Below are positions 15,716-24,888 of a stretch of DNA of 28,293 nucleotides, one piece after another. Where the stretch lies: the NCBI RefSeq assembly GCF_030151805.1, contig NZ_JASLCN010000346.1, positions 1 through 28,293 on the forward strand, in the 5' to 3' direction. The notes beneath the pieces were generated by a model. The model had not been told where the DNA came from. It saw only the letters and a list, made by a program, of their open reading frames with translations, and did no database searches. Positions within the stretch are counted from its first letter, which is position 1. Each line of letters begins with the position of its first letter. Position numbers and translations under genes: made by a program. The DNA comes from Fluviicola sp. (GTDB taxonomy: Bacteria > Bacteroidota > Bacteroidia > Flavobacteriales_D > Crocinitomicaceae).

Positions 15716-16873
15716 TTAGAAAAACAGCTTTTGAACATGTTCATGAGCATAGCCTGCGCTGGCAGTCATTCCTTTTCCACCGATTCCCGTTACAATATGA
15801 ATATTGGAACCGATGGTGTGTTCAAAAATTTCTCCATGACCCTTCATTTGTGCGTAAAATCCGGACCAGGTAGCTGCAATATGCAGAACAGGAGCATCAA
15901 TGATTCTTTTTGCCTCCTGAATGATCAGTTGATTGATATACTCTTCTTCTTCAAAACCGGCATCGAAACCACTACTGTTATCGGCATAAACATGCGAGTC
16001 GCCAATCACAATACTTCCGTCCGGCCGTTGTTTGAATAAAATATGAATTCCTTTTTCAGCCAACTCCGGATGTGCATTTTTCGGATCAAGCTGCCCGTAA
16101 GACGGACATCCCTTGAATGATTCGTAGCGGCGAACGGTCATTCCGGTAAGAATATTTCCGTGAAGCGGAGTTGCAATTGGAGTTGATACCAGCATTTGCA
16201 GCTTGGAAATCTCAATAGGAGCCTGTTTGAAAATCTCCGGGTAGAGAAACTGAAAATCGCGTCCGTTACAGATCAACACTTTTTCGCATTCAACCGCACT
16301 TCCGTTTGCCAGCTTTACTTTGACGCCGGAAGTGGTTTCCTGTGTCTCAACGACTGCCGTTTCATAGAAAAAAGTAACGTTTCCGGTTTCTGTAATAAAA
16401 TCGTGAATGGAACGGATCAATCTCCGCGATTCTGCTGAAACTTCCTGCTTGAAAAACAACCCTCCAACCGGGTAGTCGCCTTTCAGCAAAGAGCTGTGAG
16501 CAAGAACCTGTTCTTTGGTCAGTAATTCAGACGGATAATCCGTTGCATTGAATTGAGCCTGTAACTCGATCAACAACTGCATTTCACTTTCATCGGAAGC
16601 AATGTAAAGCGAACCGTTCGAATGAATTCCAATGTCTTTTTTTGCCTGGATGGATTTAAACAACTCCGTACTGAATCTTCCGTATTGATGCCAGCGCCCG
16701 TTTGGAAAGCCCGAAGGAACAACCTGCCCGAAATTCCGGACAGTTGCTTCCCGTGGTGTGGAGTCTTTTTCAAAAACGGCTACTTTCTTTCCAAGTTTAG
16801 CAAGGGCGTGAGCGTGGAATGTTCCTAGTATTCCCGCGCCCACAACCACTACATCGTATTTTGATGCGATCAT
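15716..16873 (-). CDS. FAD-dependent oxidoreductase, phosphonate-associated (TIGR03364-like)
   Basis: Cytoplasmic DAO-fold flavoprotein of 385 residues. Seen: FAD-binding loop VVVVGAGILGTFHAHALA at residues 8-25, the EATVRNFGQVVPSG block (about 42-55) characteristic of the phosphonate-neighbourhood FAD oxidoreductases, and the C-terminal FAD loop VTGIGGKGMTASAGYA. Relatives of this kind have been reported to oxidise N-methylated 2-aminoethylphosphonate or similar amines to phosphonoacetaldehyde; whether this one does is inference. It is the last gene of the receptor 2 operon, 5 nt after LamG2, and followed by an intrinsic terminator. Its placement with exported proteins, rather than with the HAD gene, suggests regulation with substrate capture. 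No signal peptide. Confidence 0.9.
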   Translation of the reverse strand: MIASKYDVVVVGAGILGTFHAHALAKLGKKVAVFEKDSTPREATVRNFGQVVPSGFPNGRWHQYGRFSTELFKSIQAKKDIGIHSNGSLYIASDESEMQLLIELQAQFNATDYPSELLTKEQVLAHSSLLKGDYPVGGLFFKQEVSAESRRLIRSIHDFITETGNVTFFYETAVVETQETTSGVKVKLANGSAVECEKVLICNGRDFQFLYPEIFKQAPIEISKLQMLVSTPIATPLHGNILTGMTVRRYESFKGCPSYGQLDPKNAHPELAEKGIHILFKQRPDGSIVIGDSHVYADNSSGFDAGFEEEEYINQLIIQEAKRIIDAPVLHIAATWSGFYAQMKGHGEIFEHTIGSNIHIVTGIGGKGMTASAGYAHEHVQKLFF

Positions 16874-16878
16874 TCTAA

Positions 16879-19800
16879 TTAATTTTTTACTAACTTATAT
16901 GTTTGTCTGTTCCCTTCGGTAGTAATTGTCAGGAAATAAATTCCTGCCTCCTGAATACCGTCAATTACTACGAATCCGTTTGCAGTTGTTGTCGTAAACG
17001 AAACACGCTGCCCGGCAGTGTTAACAACCTCAAGTGCATCAATGTGGTGTGTTCCTTTTACAGTAAACGATTCTTTAAACGGATTCGGATACAAACTGAA
17101 TAAATTCTGGTACGTTTCAATTCCTGCAATATCCGTTGTCACAAATGGAATCGGTCCTGCCCATGTAGTGCTATTTCCGGCACAATTGGATTTCACGTAA
17201 AACTCATAAGAAGTATTCGGAGACAATCCTTCCCACGTATAGGTACCTTGAGAGCTATTTGCTGTAATTCCCCAATCAGGCTGCAACCCGGCTGGTCCCC
17301 ATGAAATAGTCCAGTCGTTTCCGTTCAACTGATCCCAGGAAGCCTGAGCAGTTGTATCTGTTACAAACAACATCGCGACATTAGTCGGCAATTCGCACAC
17401 TTCCGGTTGATACACATACGGACCAACCCAAATGCTGTTTCCACCTGCACATGAATCCTGGATGTAAATTTCATACGTGAAATCACCATTCAAATTACTC
17501 AATTCAAGGGAATCACTTGCAATATTGGATTCGATTGTTCCGGCTCCAAGCGTGAAACCTGCTTCTCCCCATTGAACGTTCGATATTCCCGATCCTCCGT
17601 TGTTCCAGAAAATCGTTGCTCCGGCAGTTCCGTTATCCACTGAAGTGATTACATCCGGCAACGAACAAGCACTTGAAAGATCCGTTGCTAAAGCAAATTC
17701 CTTACGAAGTACCGCTGTATCGGAAAGCTCAAAGTGCTGAGCTGTGTTCTGTGTATATTCATTCAAAGCCCATAACGGATTGATGCGGCTATTCTTCGAG
17801 ATTAATCGCAAGTCAGATTCTGCAGTCATTGCTGCCGGATTTGCACTGTAATCCCATTTAAATGTGAATTGAGCCGGTGCAAACGCTCCGTTTTCAGCAA
17901 CGAAAACACCGTAATAATTCGGTAAATTGTTCAAAACAGTCGTATTCAAATCTCCATCAGGGGTTCCGTTGATCTGATACAAATGAATCCCGTGCGGATG
18001 TCCGTTTAACGCCAATACCGCAGGATGAAATCCATTTGCAGCTGGAAGCACAACCTGAACTCCGTTCCAGGCAGCCTGATCATAGATACTTGCAGATGTA
18101 TCTCCGACCGGAGCACCTGAAGGAATCTTATTCGCAATTGTTAAGTTGCTGAAACTTCCCGGAGCCGTAAGCCCCGTCAAATTTGCAGGCTGTGTACTTC
18201 CCAATTCATCAAAACGGTAATAATGAGTCAATCCTGTTTCGGATCCCGTTAATTTATGACACATACCCGCCTGAATTTCCGCATCCGTGCGCGTCGTGTT
18301 CCAAATACGCACCTCATCAATTTGTCCGTCTAAAGTGTTTGATTCGTTGTCATCTTTGTACGAACCAACCGCTAACCAGGAGTCCGAATAATCAATTGGT
18401 CCCGAGTTTGCTGTTCCTGTCCCTTCCAAATGTCCGTTTACGTAGATTTTCTGAGTCGTTCCATCATACGTTCCGGTAACATGATACCATTTATTGGGTT
18501 CAAAGGAAGAAGTTGTTTCCAGGTAAGTAATCACTCCGTTGGTTGTCAATGCAAAAGCAAATTTATTGTTGTCTCTCACTTCCAGGTCCCAGCCTCTTTC
18601 GTAAGATCCGTTATCCTGGATAAAGCTCACAATTCCATCCCAGGTTTGGAATGTTCTCGGATTAACCCAGGCTTCAACGGTAATATTTTGAGTGGGAAGC
18701 TGTAAGGATGCAGCACTTACTTTTCCGTTAGACAAGTTTACAAACCCATTCGAACTAGTATTGTTGATCGCAAGACCTGATCCCTGACTTACATTACCCG
18801 GAATACTCAATGTCTGGAACGTAATCGGACCAACGGTATTGGAAAGCACTCCGCCAGCACACTGAGCAGTCAGATACACATCATAAGAGGTGTTTGGAGT
18901 CAAATTGTTTAAGACTTCCGTTGAGTTACTGGAAGCAATCACCGTTCCCGATCCGATACTGAATCCGCTTATCCCGTATTCAATAGATACAGAAGCCGCC
19001 GAGCTTGTCCATCCGATGGAAGCATTGCTGAAAGTCATGTTTGATGCACTGTAATTTGCCGGATCATCACACACCGCATTGGCAAACCCAAGGATAAACT
19101 CGGATGAAGCAGTAATCGTATCAACCAGGGAATTGGTCGAAGTAGTGATTGTCGCTGCTGCGTCCAACCAGGGATTTGTATTATTTGCTGCACGTGAAAA
19201 CAAAATGATATTCGACTCGTTTGCCTGTGCATCTGTATTTCCTGCATAATCCAAATGCATGACAGAAGAACTTCCGTTTGCCTCCACATAAAATACTCCG
19301 AAGTAATCATTCGTCGCTGAAAGTAATGGAATTCCATTCTGATTGAGCGGTACTCCGTTTACTTTGTAGAACTGAATTCCTTTATGCGCTCCGGAAATAT
19401 TATCCAACACAACAGAACCGGAAGTTCCGTTTAACGAAAGGTTTGCTCCCGTCCAGGAATTGGTGTATAAATACGTACTCTGATTTCCGATTGGCGCACC
19501 TGAAGTGCTCCAGCTTGCAGCAGTTCCGTTTTGCAAAGTTCCCGGATAGTTCGTTGTCAAATCCTGAACAACACTTCCCGGCGCATCATTAAACGGATAG
19601 TAAACCAATAAATTCGCTTCGTTTCCAGCCAATTCTGTACACATTCTATCTTTGATCTGAGTTTGACTCAAAGCCGTGTTCCAGATTCTGAATTCATCCA
19701 GTTTACCGGTAACCTGGTAAGGGTAATTTCCTGTTCCGTCCTGCCCCAGCTTATACGTATTTACAGATGTCAGATCTCCGGTTGATGCAGAAATAAGCAT

Positions 19801-20220
19801 CGATCCTTTTTGAACTCCGTTTAAATAACATTTCAATGAATCCGCTCTGCTTACTGTTACCGCAATGTGGTTCCAGCCGGAAGTGAACGTAAATCCACTG
19901 ATCGTTAAATCTTTTCTAACCCCGGTAGCTCCTTTGAAATTGATTTTAAAGGTATTTCCAGTGGATTGAAAGTTGAAATTAATCCCTGTATTTGCTCCCG
20001 AATTCCAGTCTTTATTGGAGAAAATAGCCGGATCGCTGGCATCCGCATTGGATTTATACCAGAACTCAATCGTGAAATCGCTTGTTCCCAAAGGTAAATT
20101 TCCCAAATCGACGTGATTTTTTCCACCCGGATTTGCAGAGAAATCAATTGCTCCTTTAGACCCCTGACCAAAGGTGAGGAAGGTTCCAAGAAATACTAGT
20201 GCAAATGAAAATGCTTTCAT
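16879..20220 (-). CDS. LamG / fibronectin III surface protein 2 with T9SS sorting domain
   Basis: Paralogue of LamG protein 1 with the same architecture, about 1113 residues. Seen: signal peptide (MKAFSFALVFLGTFLTFGQ), first LamG (about 25-195; GWNHIAVTV, LDEFRIWNTAL), unnamed beta domain (SGAPIGNQS to SEFILGF), Fn3, second LamG (ITVEAWVNPRTFQTWDGIV, KWYHVTGTYDGT, GQIDEVRIWNT), second copy of the beta domain (SGAPVGDTS to FALAT), two Fn3 modules ending in WVGPY and WAGPI, and a T9SS type A domain (FSLYPNPFKE to GIYFLTITTEGN). The start at 20220 gives a clean signal peptide and sits 4 nt after the phosphodiesterase 2 stop; an upstream ATG at 20253 would overlap that gene. The LamG domains are more diverged from LamG1 than the C-terminal Fn3 region. 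Inferred function: substrate binding outside the cell. Confidence 0.9.
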   Translation of the reverse strand: MKAFSFALVFLGTFLTFGQGSKGAIDFSANPGGKNHVDLGNLPLGTSDFTIEFWYKSNADASDPAIFSNKDWNSGANTGINFNFQSTGNTFKINFKGATGVRKDLTISGFTFTSGWNHIAVTVSRADSLKCYLNGVQKGSMLISASTGDLTSVNTYKLGQDGTGNYPYQVTGKLDEFRIWNTALSQTQIKDRMCTELAGNEANLLVYYPFNDAPGSVVQDLTTNYPGTLQNGTAASWSTSGAPIGNQSTYLYTNSWTGANLSLNGTSGSVVLDNISGAHKGIQFYKVNGVPLNQNGIPLLSATNDYFGVFYVEANGSSSVMHLDYAGNTDAQANESNIILFSRAANNTNPWLDAAATITTSTNSLVDTITASSEFILGFANAVCDDPANYSASNMTFSNASIGWTSSAASVSIEYGISGFSIGSGTVIASSNSTEVLNNLTPNTSYDVYLTAQCAGGVLSNTVGPITFQTLSIPGNVSQGSGLAINNTSSNGFVNLSNGKVSAASLQLPTQNITVEAWVNPRTFQTWDGIVSFIQDNGSYERGWDLEVRDNNKFAFALTTNGVITYLETTSSFEPNKWYHVTGTYDGTTQKIYVNGHLEGTGTANSGPIDYSDSWLAVGSYKDDNESNTLDGQIDEVRIWNTTRTDAEIQAGMCHKLTGSETGLTHYYRFDELGSTQPANLTGLTAPGSFSNLTIANKIPSGAPVGDTSASIYDQAAWNGVQVVLPAANGFHPAVLALNGHPHGIHLYQINGTPDGDLNTTVLNNLPNYYGVFVAENGAFAPAQFTFKWDYSANPAAMTAESDLRLISKNSRINPLWALNEYTQNTAQHFELSDTAVLRKEFALATDLSSACSLPDVITSVDNGTAGATIFWNNGGSGISNVQWGEAGFTLGAGTIESNIASDSLELSNLNGDFTYEIYIQDSCAGGNSIWVGPYVYQPEVCELPTNVAMLFVTDTTAQASWDQLNGNDWTISWGPAGLQPDWGITANSSQGTYTWEGLSPNTSYEFYVKSNCAGNSTTWAGPIPFVTTDIAGIETYQNLFSLYPNPFKESFTVKGTHHIDALEVVNTAGQRVSFTTTTANGFVVIDGIQEAGIYFLTITTEGNRQTYKLVKN

Positions 20221-20224
20221 GGTT

Positions 20225-21469
20225 TTATCTTTTAATGATTCGTTTGGTAACAATCGAATTACCTGTTTGAATTTTCAATAAATACGTTCCGTTAGCCAGG
20301 GAGCTGATATCAATCTTTTGTTTGGAATATGCCGAATAATTAGTCATATCACCTGAATGAATGACACTTCCGTTTAAATCAACAACACTCACTGTGAAAG
20401 TCTGTGCCGTTTGACCGTCATAAACGATATCAAACACCCCGTTATTCGGGTTCGGATAGATTGCAAATGCAGCCGCAGCATCATTGTCTTCTACAAACAA
20501 ATTCCCTTCGTCCAACCAGGATTTCCCATCTAAGTTCCAGGCAGCAGTATTGTTCGTGATACAAGTATTGTTTGGGATCAAATGGTCGATTGCCGTGCAC
20601 GCGATATCTGTTAAAACAGGTGTATTGTAAATGGCAGTTGTTGTTGGAGGAGTTCCGAACTGGTACGATCCCGGATCTGTTGCAGTGATTTGTAAATGAG
20701 GAATATTGTATCCTGCAGCTGTCCACCAAATATGACGCTCATCGTTCGAGTTTCCACCGTGCGTTGTTCCTGTTCCGCCGTGATCCGTTGTTAAAAGAAT
20801 CACCCATTTTTCGTTCGCATAATTCGGACGCGCATACAATGCCTGAAGAACCTGTCCGACTTTTGTATCTGCATAAGCGATTGCATTCATATAAGACGAA
20901 ACTGCCGGGTTGAATCCGTTGGAGTGACCCGCTCCGTCCACATCGTCGAAATGAACGAATAAAATATCCAGGCTTGCATCAGCTAATTGAGTTACGGCTA
21001 CCGATGCACAGGCATCATCTGTTGGCGGCACGATTTTACTGTTCCATCCGTCGTTGTAAACATTATCACTCATTGGCGACCAGGACGTAATCTGAACGGC
21101 TTTTGCATTGGGCCTGCACTCCTTTACCCTTTTAGGGAAATAAGGAAACGTGTTGTAATTACTTCCGGTGTAATTGTTACTGGTAACACCATGTTTACCT
21201 TCCCAAACTCCGGTCAGCATATCAGACCAGGATGGCCCGGAAGAAGTAATCCCCAAATGCCAGGAATCAAACGTATACAAACCGGCATCCATAACAGATT
21301 TGATATTCGGAGCATTTCCGTTTGTGATTTGTTGCTGCAATGCATCGGATCTGCAACCGTCAATCCCGATAAACAGCAATTTATAACTGTCATCCGCATC
21401 TTGTGCAAGGGATGTAAATGTCATAGCACAAGCTATGAAGCTTTGAAGTAAAAGTTTTGTTTTCATCAT
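20225..21469 (-). CDS. T9SS-exported alkaline-phosphatase-superfamily phosphodiesterase 2
   Basis: Close paralogue of phosphodiesterase 1, 414 residues, with long tracts of matching DNA. Seen: signal peptide (MKTKLLLQSFIACAMTFTSLAQ), metal Asp in FIGIDGCRSDAL, nucleophile loop ITSSGPSWSDMLTG (probable Ser), metal ligands in DDVDGAGHSNGF, TDHGG and ERHIWW, and a C-terminal T9SS type A domain (FAIYPNPNNG to NGTYLLKIQTG). It lies between receptor 2 (16 nt) and LamG2 (4 nt) in one operon. Differences from paralogue 1 around the metal site (FVHFDDVDGAGHS against FFYLNDCDAAGHG) could change substrate or pH preference. Expected to act outside the cell on a phosphate or phosphonate ester; substrate unknown. 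Confidence 0.9.
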   Translation of the reverse strand: MMKTKLLLQSFIACAMTFTSLAQDADDSYKLLFIGIDGCRSDALQQQITNGNAPNIKSVMDAGLYTFDSWHLGITSSGPSWSDMLTGVWEGKHGVTSNNYTGSNYNTFPYFPKRVKECRPNAKAVQITSWSPMSDNVYNDGWNSKIVPPTDDACASVAVTQLADASLDILFVHFDDVDGAGHSNGFNPAVSSYMNAIAYADTKVGQVLQALYARPNYANEKWVILLTTDHGGTGTTHGGNSNDERHIWWTAAGYNIPHLQITATDPGSYQFGTPPTTTAIYNTPVLTDIACTAIDHLIPNNTCITNNTAAWNLDGKSWLDEGNLFVEDNDAAAAFAIYPNPNNGVFDIVYDGQTAQTFTVSVVDLNGSVIHSGDMTNYSAYSKQKIDISSLANGTYLLKIQTGNSIVTKRIIKR

Positions 21470-21485
21470 TGTTTCTTTTTAATTA

Positions 21486-24400
21486 TTAAAAGTTGAATTT
21501 CACACCAAGGGTTCCTTTGACTCCATAGTACTCCACCTGCATTGGTCTGAATGACTCGCCGCGGTAGACATAAAATGGCTTGTTGAGTATATTGGAGATC
21601 TCAGAATAGATCTGCATGTATTTGGTAATCTTATATGAAGCACTAATATCCAGCGACCATTTGTAGCGCATGAACACATCGTAATCCGTATTGTCATGCA
21701 ACAGACGGATTGTTTTTCCGTCATCTGAAACCGCAGAAGTATTCACCTCCATCAAATAACCGGCTGTGTAATTTAGCGCAGCGCGGATTTTCAACCCCTT
21801 ATCACCTTCATAGAAAAGAGCACAGTTTACCAATACCGGCGGCTGCATAGGAAGCGCCTGTTTGAAAGATCTTCCCGGTATTTGCATTTGGGAATAAGTC
21901 AGTGTGAAATTGGCATCGATTCCAAAATTCTTTAACATTGAAGGAAGAAAATCAAACTTCTTTTTCCCATTGATCTCGATTCCGGCAACATAAACCGGTT
22001 TCTCGGCATTTTGATAGGACTTGTAAATAATCCCTAATTGCGGATCAATATCAGCTGTGATAGTGCGATAAATGTGATCTGTAACCACTTTTCCAAAAAG
22101 TCCCACGGAAAACAACCCGGCATTTTTCATGTAATGCTCATAAGAAAAATCCAAATTCCATGAAAATGCTGGTCTCAGGTTCGGATTCCCCTGGTTGAAT
22201 TCAAGATTGGTGTAATCAATCACTGCTGTTCCGGGCTTCGTTTCGATGAAGTTCGGTCTGCGGTAAGTTCGCGTAAGAGCCGCACGCCAAACAGTATTGT
22301 CATTTTGGTCAAAACGCAAATGAACCATCGGAAGCGGTGCGTAGTAATTGCGCTTCAAATGCGATTTCACCACCGGGTAAGCCACCGTATACTGAACAGT
22401 AGGCGTAAGACCTGTACCTGCATAAGGATCGTTGTCTATCGGCACCACTTTGTAGTCGCCGTCTATGTTATAAATGTTTGCCAGATACCAGTCATTTTCG
22501 CCGTCAAGAACCGAATCGGCAGTCATTTTTAATTGAGTCATCTCCACCCGGATCCCTCCGATCAATGTCAATCGCGGCTTGAGTTTCCATTCCGCCATTG
22601 CATACACAGCTTCCGCTGCTTCGGAATAGGAATAAGTAGAACCAATAAATTCGTAATAATCATGATGCGCAACCGTCATCGGTTCTTCACGCAGCGTATC
22701 TCCCAAATTATTGATCAACCCATCTATTTGATCCGGTTTAAGGAATGGCATAAACGTACCCGCGTAAGGCTGTCCCAATTCCTGTAAGAAACCGCCGTTC
22801 AGGTTCAAAGGAGCCGTCGGGTAATTGGTGATTTTAAGAGAACCCGAATACGTATTGAAGTCCTGGTACCAGTTGTGAAGTGACAAACTTCGATATCCTT
22901 CTTTGTAACGTGTTTTCCCACCGACTTTAAGTGTCAGATTTTTAGTTGCTTCGTATTTGAAATTGGCATTGACAATCAGCGGATCCTTTTCCCAGGTCGT
23001 GTTCAACTCACTGTAAGCTCCAGAAAATTCATAATCACCGGGAGAGTTACTTCCCTGGATTTGAGGCTGAATATTGTTCCAGCTATCGCCATCTCCAAAA
23101 GGATTGTCTTTTCCGAGGAGTTTTACACGCGCCAATTCCAGGCTTGGGTCATTCACGATATTTCCGTTTCCGTCAATCGGGTTGCCGTTCTGATCCTGGC
23201 GGTAAGCCTGTCCGTTTTTATCTATGTAGACCTGATCTTTGAAATGAACATTGAATTTTTCAAAGTTCTCAACGAGGTATCCGTTTCTTTTGTCTTTTGA
23301 TTTAAACGGAACTTTTCCATAACCGTATTGATTGCTGTAGAAAGCAACTTTGGCATCGAAAAACAGTTTTTTACTCAATTTCAATTCGGTCCCCAATTCA
23401 CCTCCATACAACAATGATTGCTGGATAGAATGAATGTGTTGTAACATAATGGTCGAACCGGCTCCGATTGCATAGTTGTAGCGCGTCTTCATGTCGTATT
23501 CGTTATCTGTGAACCGGCCCACCATGCTTTTGAAATAAATCTTGTTGTTCGGAGTGAATTTATAATCTAAAGCAATATTCCCGGAGTAAGTCGAACGCAT
23601 CCCGGTATAATCCCTCAACTCCAAACGATTCACTCCTTGATTGTAGTTACTTCCGTAAACAACCTCAAAATTGTCCGTTCCCCAGTTTCGGACGTAAGCC
23701 GAACCATTGATCAGGAAACCGAATTTCCCGTTTTTGGAACGGGTTCCATAAAAGAAATTACCATTGTAAATCGGCTTTTGAGACTGAGCATTGTAGCCGC
23801 CCATCAGGTTGATTTTCAATTCAGTTGAATCGGGAGAGGTTTTCGTAATAAAATTAACAGAACCACCGATCGCATCACCTTCCATATCCGGCGTTAATGC
23901 TTTTGCCACTTTGATGTAATCCAACAAGTCGCTGGAAATTACATCAAACGCCATTGTACGCGTTTCCGAGTTCTCATCCGCAACCGGCAACCGATCCCCG
24001 TTAAGCATCGAACTATTCCAATCGGTCGGCGTTCCTCTTACAGACATATAACGTCCTTCTCCCTGGTCCTTTTGAACGGTTACAGCCGGCATTTTCTGAA
24101 GATTATCTCCCGCGTTGTATGCTACCTGCTCACCATCGCCTACGTACTCCACGTTTCCGATTACATTTTCATCCTTTTGAATTTTGTTTGCTTTATTATT
24201 CCCTTCAGCCAGCTTTCCATTGACAACAACTTCTTCGATTTCGTTTTTGGATTTGCCTGCATCTAATAAGATTGCACCAAGATCAACAACCCCGTTGTTG
24301 TTTAGCGTAATCGTATCACGATAAACCGGGTATTCTGAAGATTGAATAACCAGGTAGTACCTTCCGTTCGGAACATTTTTGAATTCAAATTTTCCGTTCA

Positions 24401-24566
24401 AATCGGACAACTGCTTCCAGGTGGTTCCGTTCAGAATAACCGGAACATCCGGAATAACGCCCGCTTCATCCTTTACCAAACCGGTAATGGTGTTTTGAGA
24501 CAAGGCAAATTGTCCGGTCAACAAAAGGGAAAGAAGCAATAATGATTGACGTATCATTTTTTTCAT
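21486..24566 (-). CDS. TonB-dependent outer-membrane receptor 2
   Basis: Outer-membrane channel of about 1026 residues, paralogue of receptor 1. Seen: signal peptide (MKKMIRQSLLLLSLLLTGQFALSQ), a carboxypeptidase-regulatory-like domain (NTITGLVKDEAGVIPDVPVIL), a linker EEVVVNGKLAEGNNKANK without histidines, the plug (SVRGTPTDWNSSMLNGDRLP, TPDMEGDAIGG) and a barrel ending in GTLGVKFNF with the usual C-terminal Phe. Start chosen at 24566, directly before the signal peptide and 4 nt after the small exported gene; an open extension to 24668 would overlap that gene and lacks a signal at its N-terminus. No SusD-like gene lies nearby. Co-transcribed with phosphodiesterase 2, LamG2 and the FAD oxidoreductase, which fits import of the released product. 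Confidence 0.92.
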   Translation of the reverse strand: MKKMIRQSLLLLSLLLTGQFALSQNTITGLVKDEAGVIPDVPVILNGTTWKQLSDLNGKFEFKNVPNGRYYLVIQSSEYPVYRDTITLNNNGVVDLGAILLDAGKSKNEIEEVVVNGKLAEGNNKANKIQKDENVIGNVEYVGDGEQVAYNAGDNLQKMPAVTVQKDQGEGRYMSVRGTPTDWNSSMLNGDRLPVADENSETRTMAFDVISSDLLDYIKVAKALTPDMEGDAIGGSVNFITKTSPDSTELKINLMGGYNAQSQKPIYNGNFFYGTRSKNGKFGFLINGSAYVRNWGTDNFEVVYGSNYNQGVNRLELRDYTGMRSTYSGNIALDYKFTPNNKIYFKSMVGRFTDNEYDMKTRYNYAIGAGSTIMLQHIHSIQQSLLYGGELGTELKLSKKLFFDAKVAFYSNQYGYGKVPFKSKDKRNGYLVENFEKFNVHFKDQVYIDKNGQAYRQDQNGNPIDGNGNIVNDPSLELARVKLLGKDNPFGDGDSWNNIQPQIQGSNSPGDYEFSGAYSELNTTWEKDPLIVNANFKYEATKNLTLKVGGKTRYKEGYRSLSLHNWYQDFNTYSGSLKITNYPTAPLNLNGGFLQELGQPYAGTFMPFLKPDQIDGLINNLGDTLREEPMTVAHHDYYEFIGSTYSYSEAAEAVYAMAEWKLKPRLTLIGGIRVEMTQLKMTADSVLDGENDWYLANIYNIDGDYKVVPIDNDPYAGTGLTPTVQYTVAYPVVKSHLKRNYYAPLPMVHLRFDQNDNTVWRAALTRTYRRPNFIETKPGTAVIDYTNLEFNQGNPNLRPAFSWNLDFSYEHYMKNAGLFSVGLFGKVVTDHIYRTITADIDPQLGIIYKSYQNAEKPVYVAGIEINGKKKFDFLPSMLKNFGIDANFTLTYSQMQIPGRSFKQALPMQPPVLVNCALFYEGDKGLKIRAALNYTAGYLMEVNTSAVSDDGKTIRLLHDNTDYDVFMRYKWSLDISASYKITKYMQIYSEISNILNKPFYVYRGESFRPMQVEYYGVKGTLGVKFNF

Positions 24567-24570
24567 GTGA

Positions 24571-24873
24571 TTATTGATTGTTGTGTTTTGTACAATTGGA
24601 ATGCTGATGATGCTTATCATAAGTTTCGATAAACAGGAAAAGGGATACATCTCTGAATTCTTGCGCAATCAGATAACCCGCCTGCAAATCTTCATCATTA
24701 ATCGTTGAAGTTTGAAAGAATTGAACAAGCTGTTCTTTCGCTTTTGAGTACAGCGAATAATTGTTTTCCGCTTTTGCTTGTTTGAAATCCAATTTTAATT
24801 GATCCGGGATCGCTTGTCCTTTCACAAATAAAGGAGACAAAACGAGTAAAGTCTGAATAAATAACGATTTCAT
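24571..24873 (-). CDS. Small exported protein with His-rich C-terminus, function unknown
   Basis: I do not recognise this gene. From the ATG at 24873 it encodes 100 residues: signal peptide (MKSLFIQTLLVLSPLFVKGQA), a helical, charged middle (about 24-85) with hydrophobic spacing typical of a small helical bundle, and a C-terminus KHHQHSNCTKHNNQ rich in His with one Cys. It is first in the receptor 2 operon, 4 nt upstream of the receptor start, and follows a GTTTC-N7-GAAAC palindrome. A longer reading from 24939 adds 22 residues ahead of the signal peptide and is less likely. A metal-binding or accessory role for the receptor is possible but unproven. Confidence 0.65.
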   Translation of the reverse strand: MKSLFIQTLLVLSPLFVKGQAIPDQLKLDFKQAKAENNYSLYSKAKEQLVQFFQTSTINDEDLQAGYLIAQEFRDVSLFLFIETYDKHHQHSNCTKHNNQ

Positions 24874-24888
24874 ATCTCTTGCTGTAAT

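Noticed and set aside
4875..24566. Classical SusC/SusD polysaccharide utilisation locus
   Set aside because: No SusD-like lipoprotein and no glycoside hydrolase or lyase; the receptors are flanked by phosphodiesterases instead.
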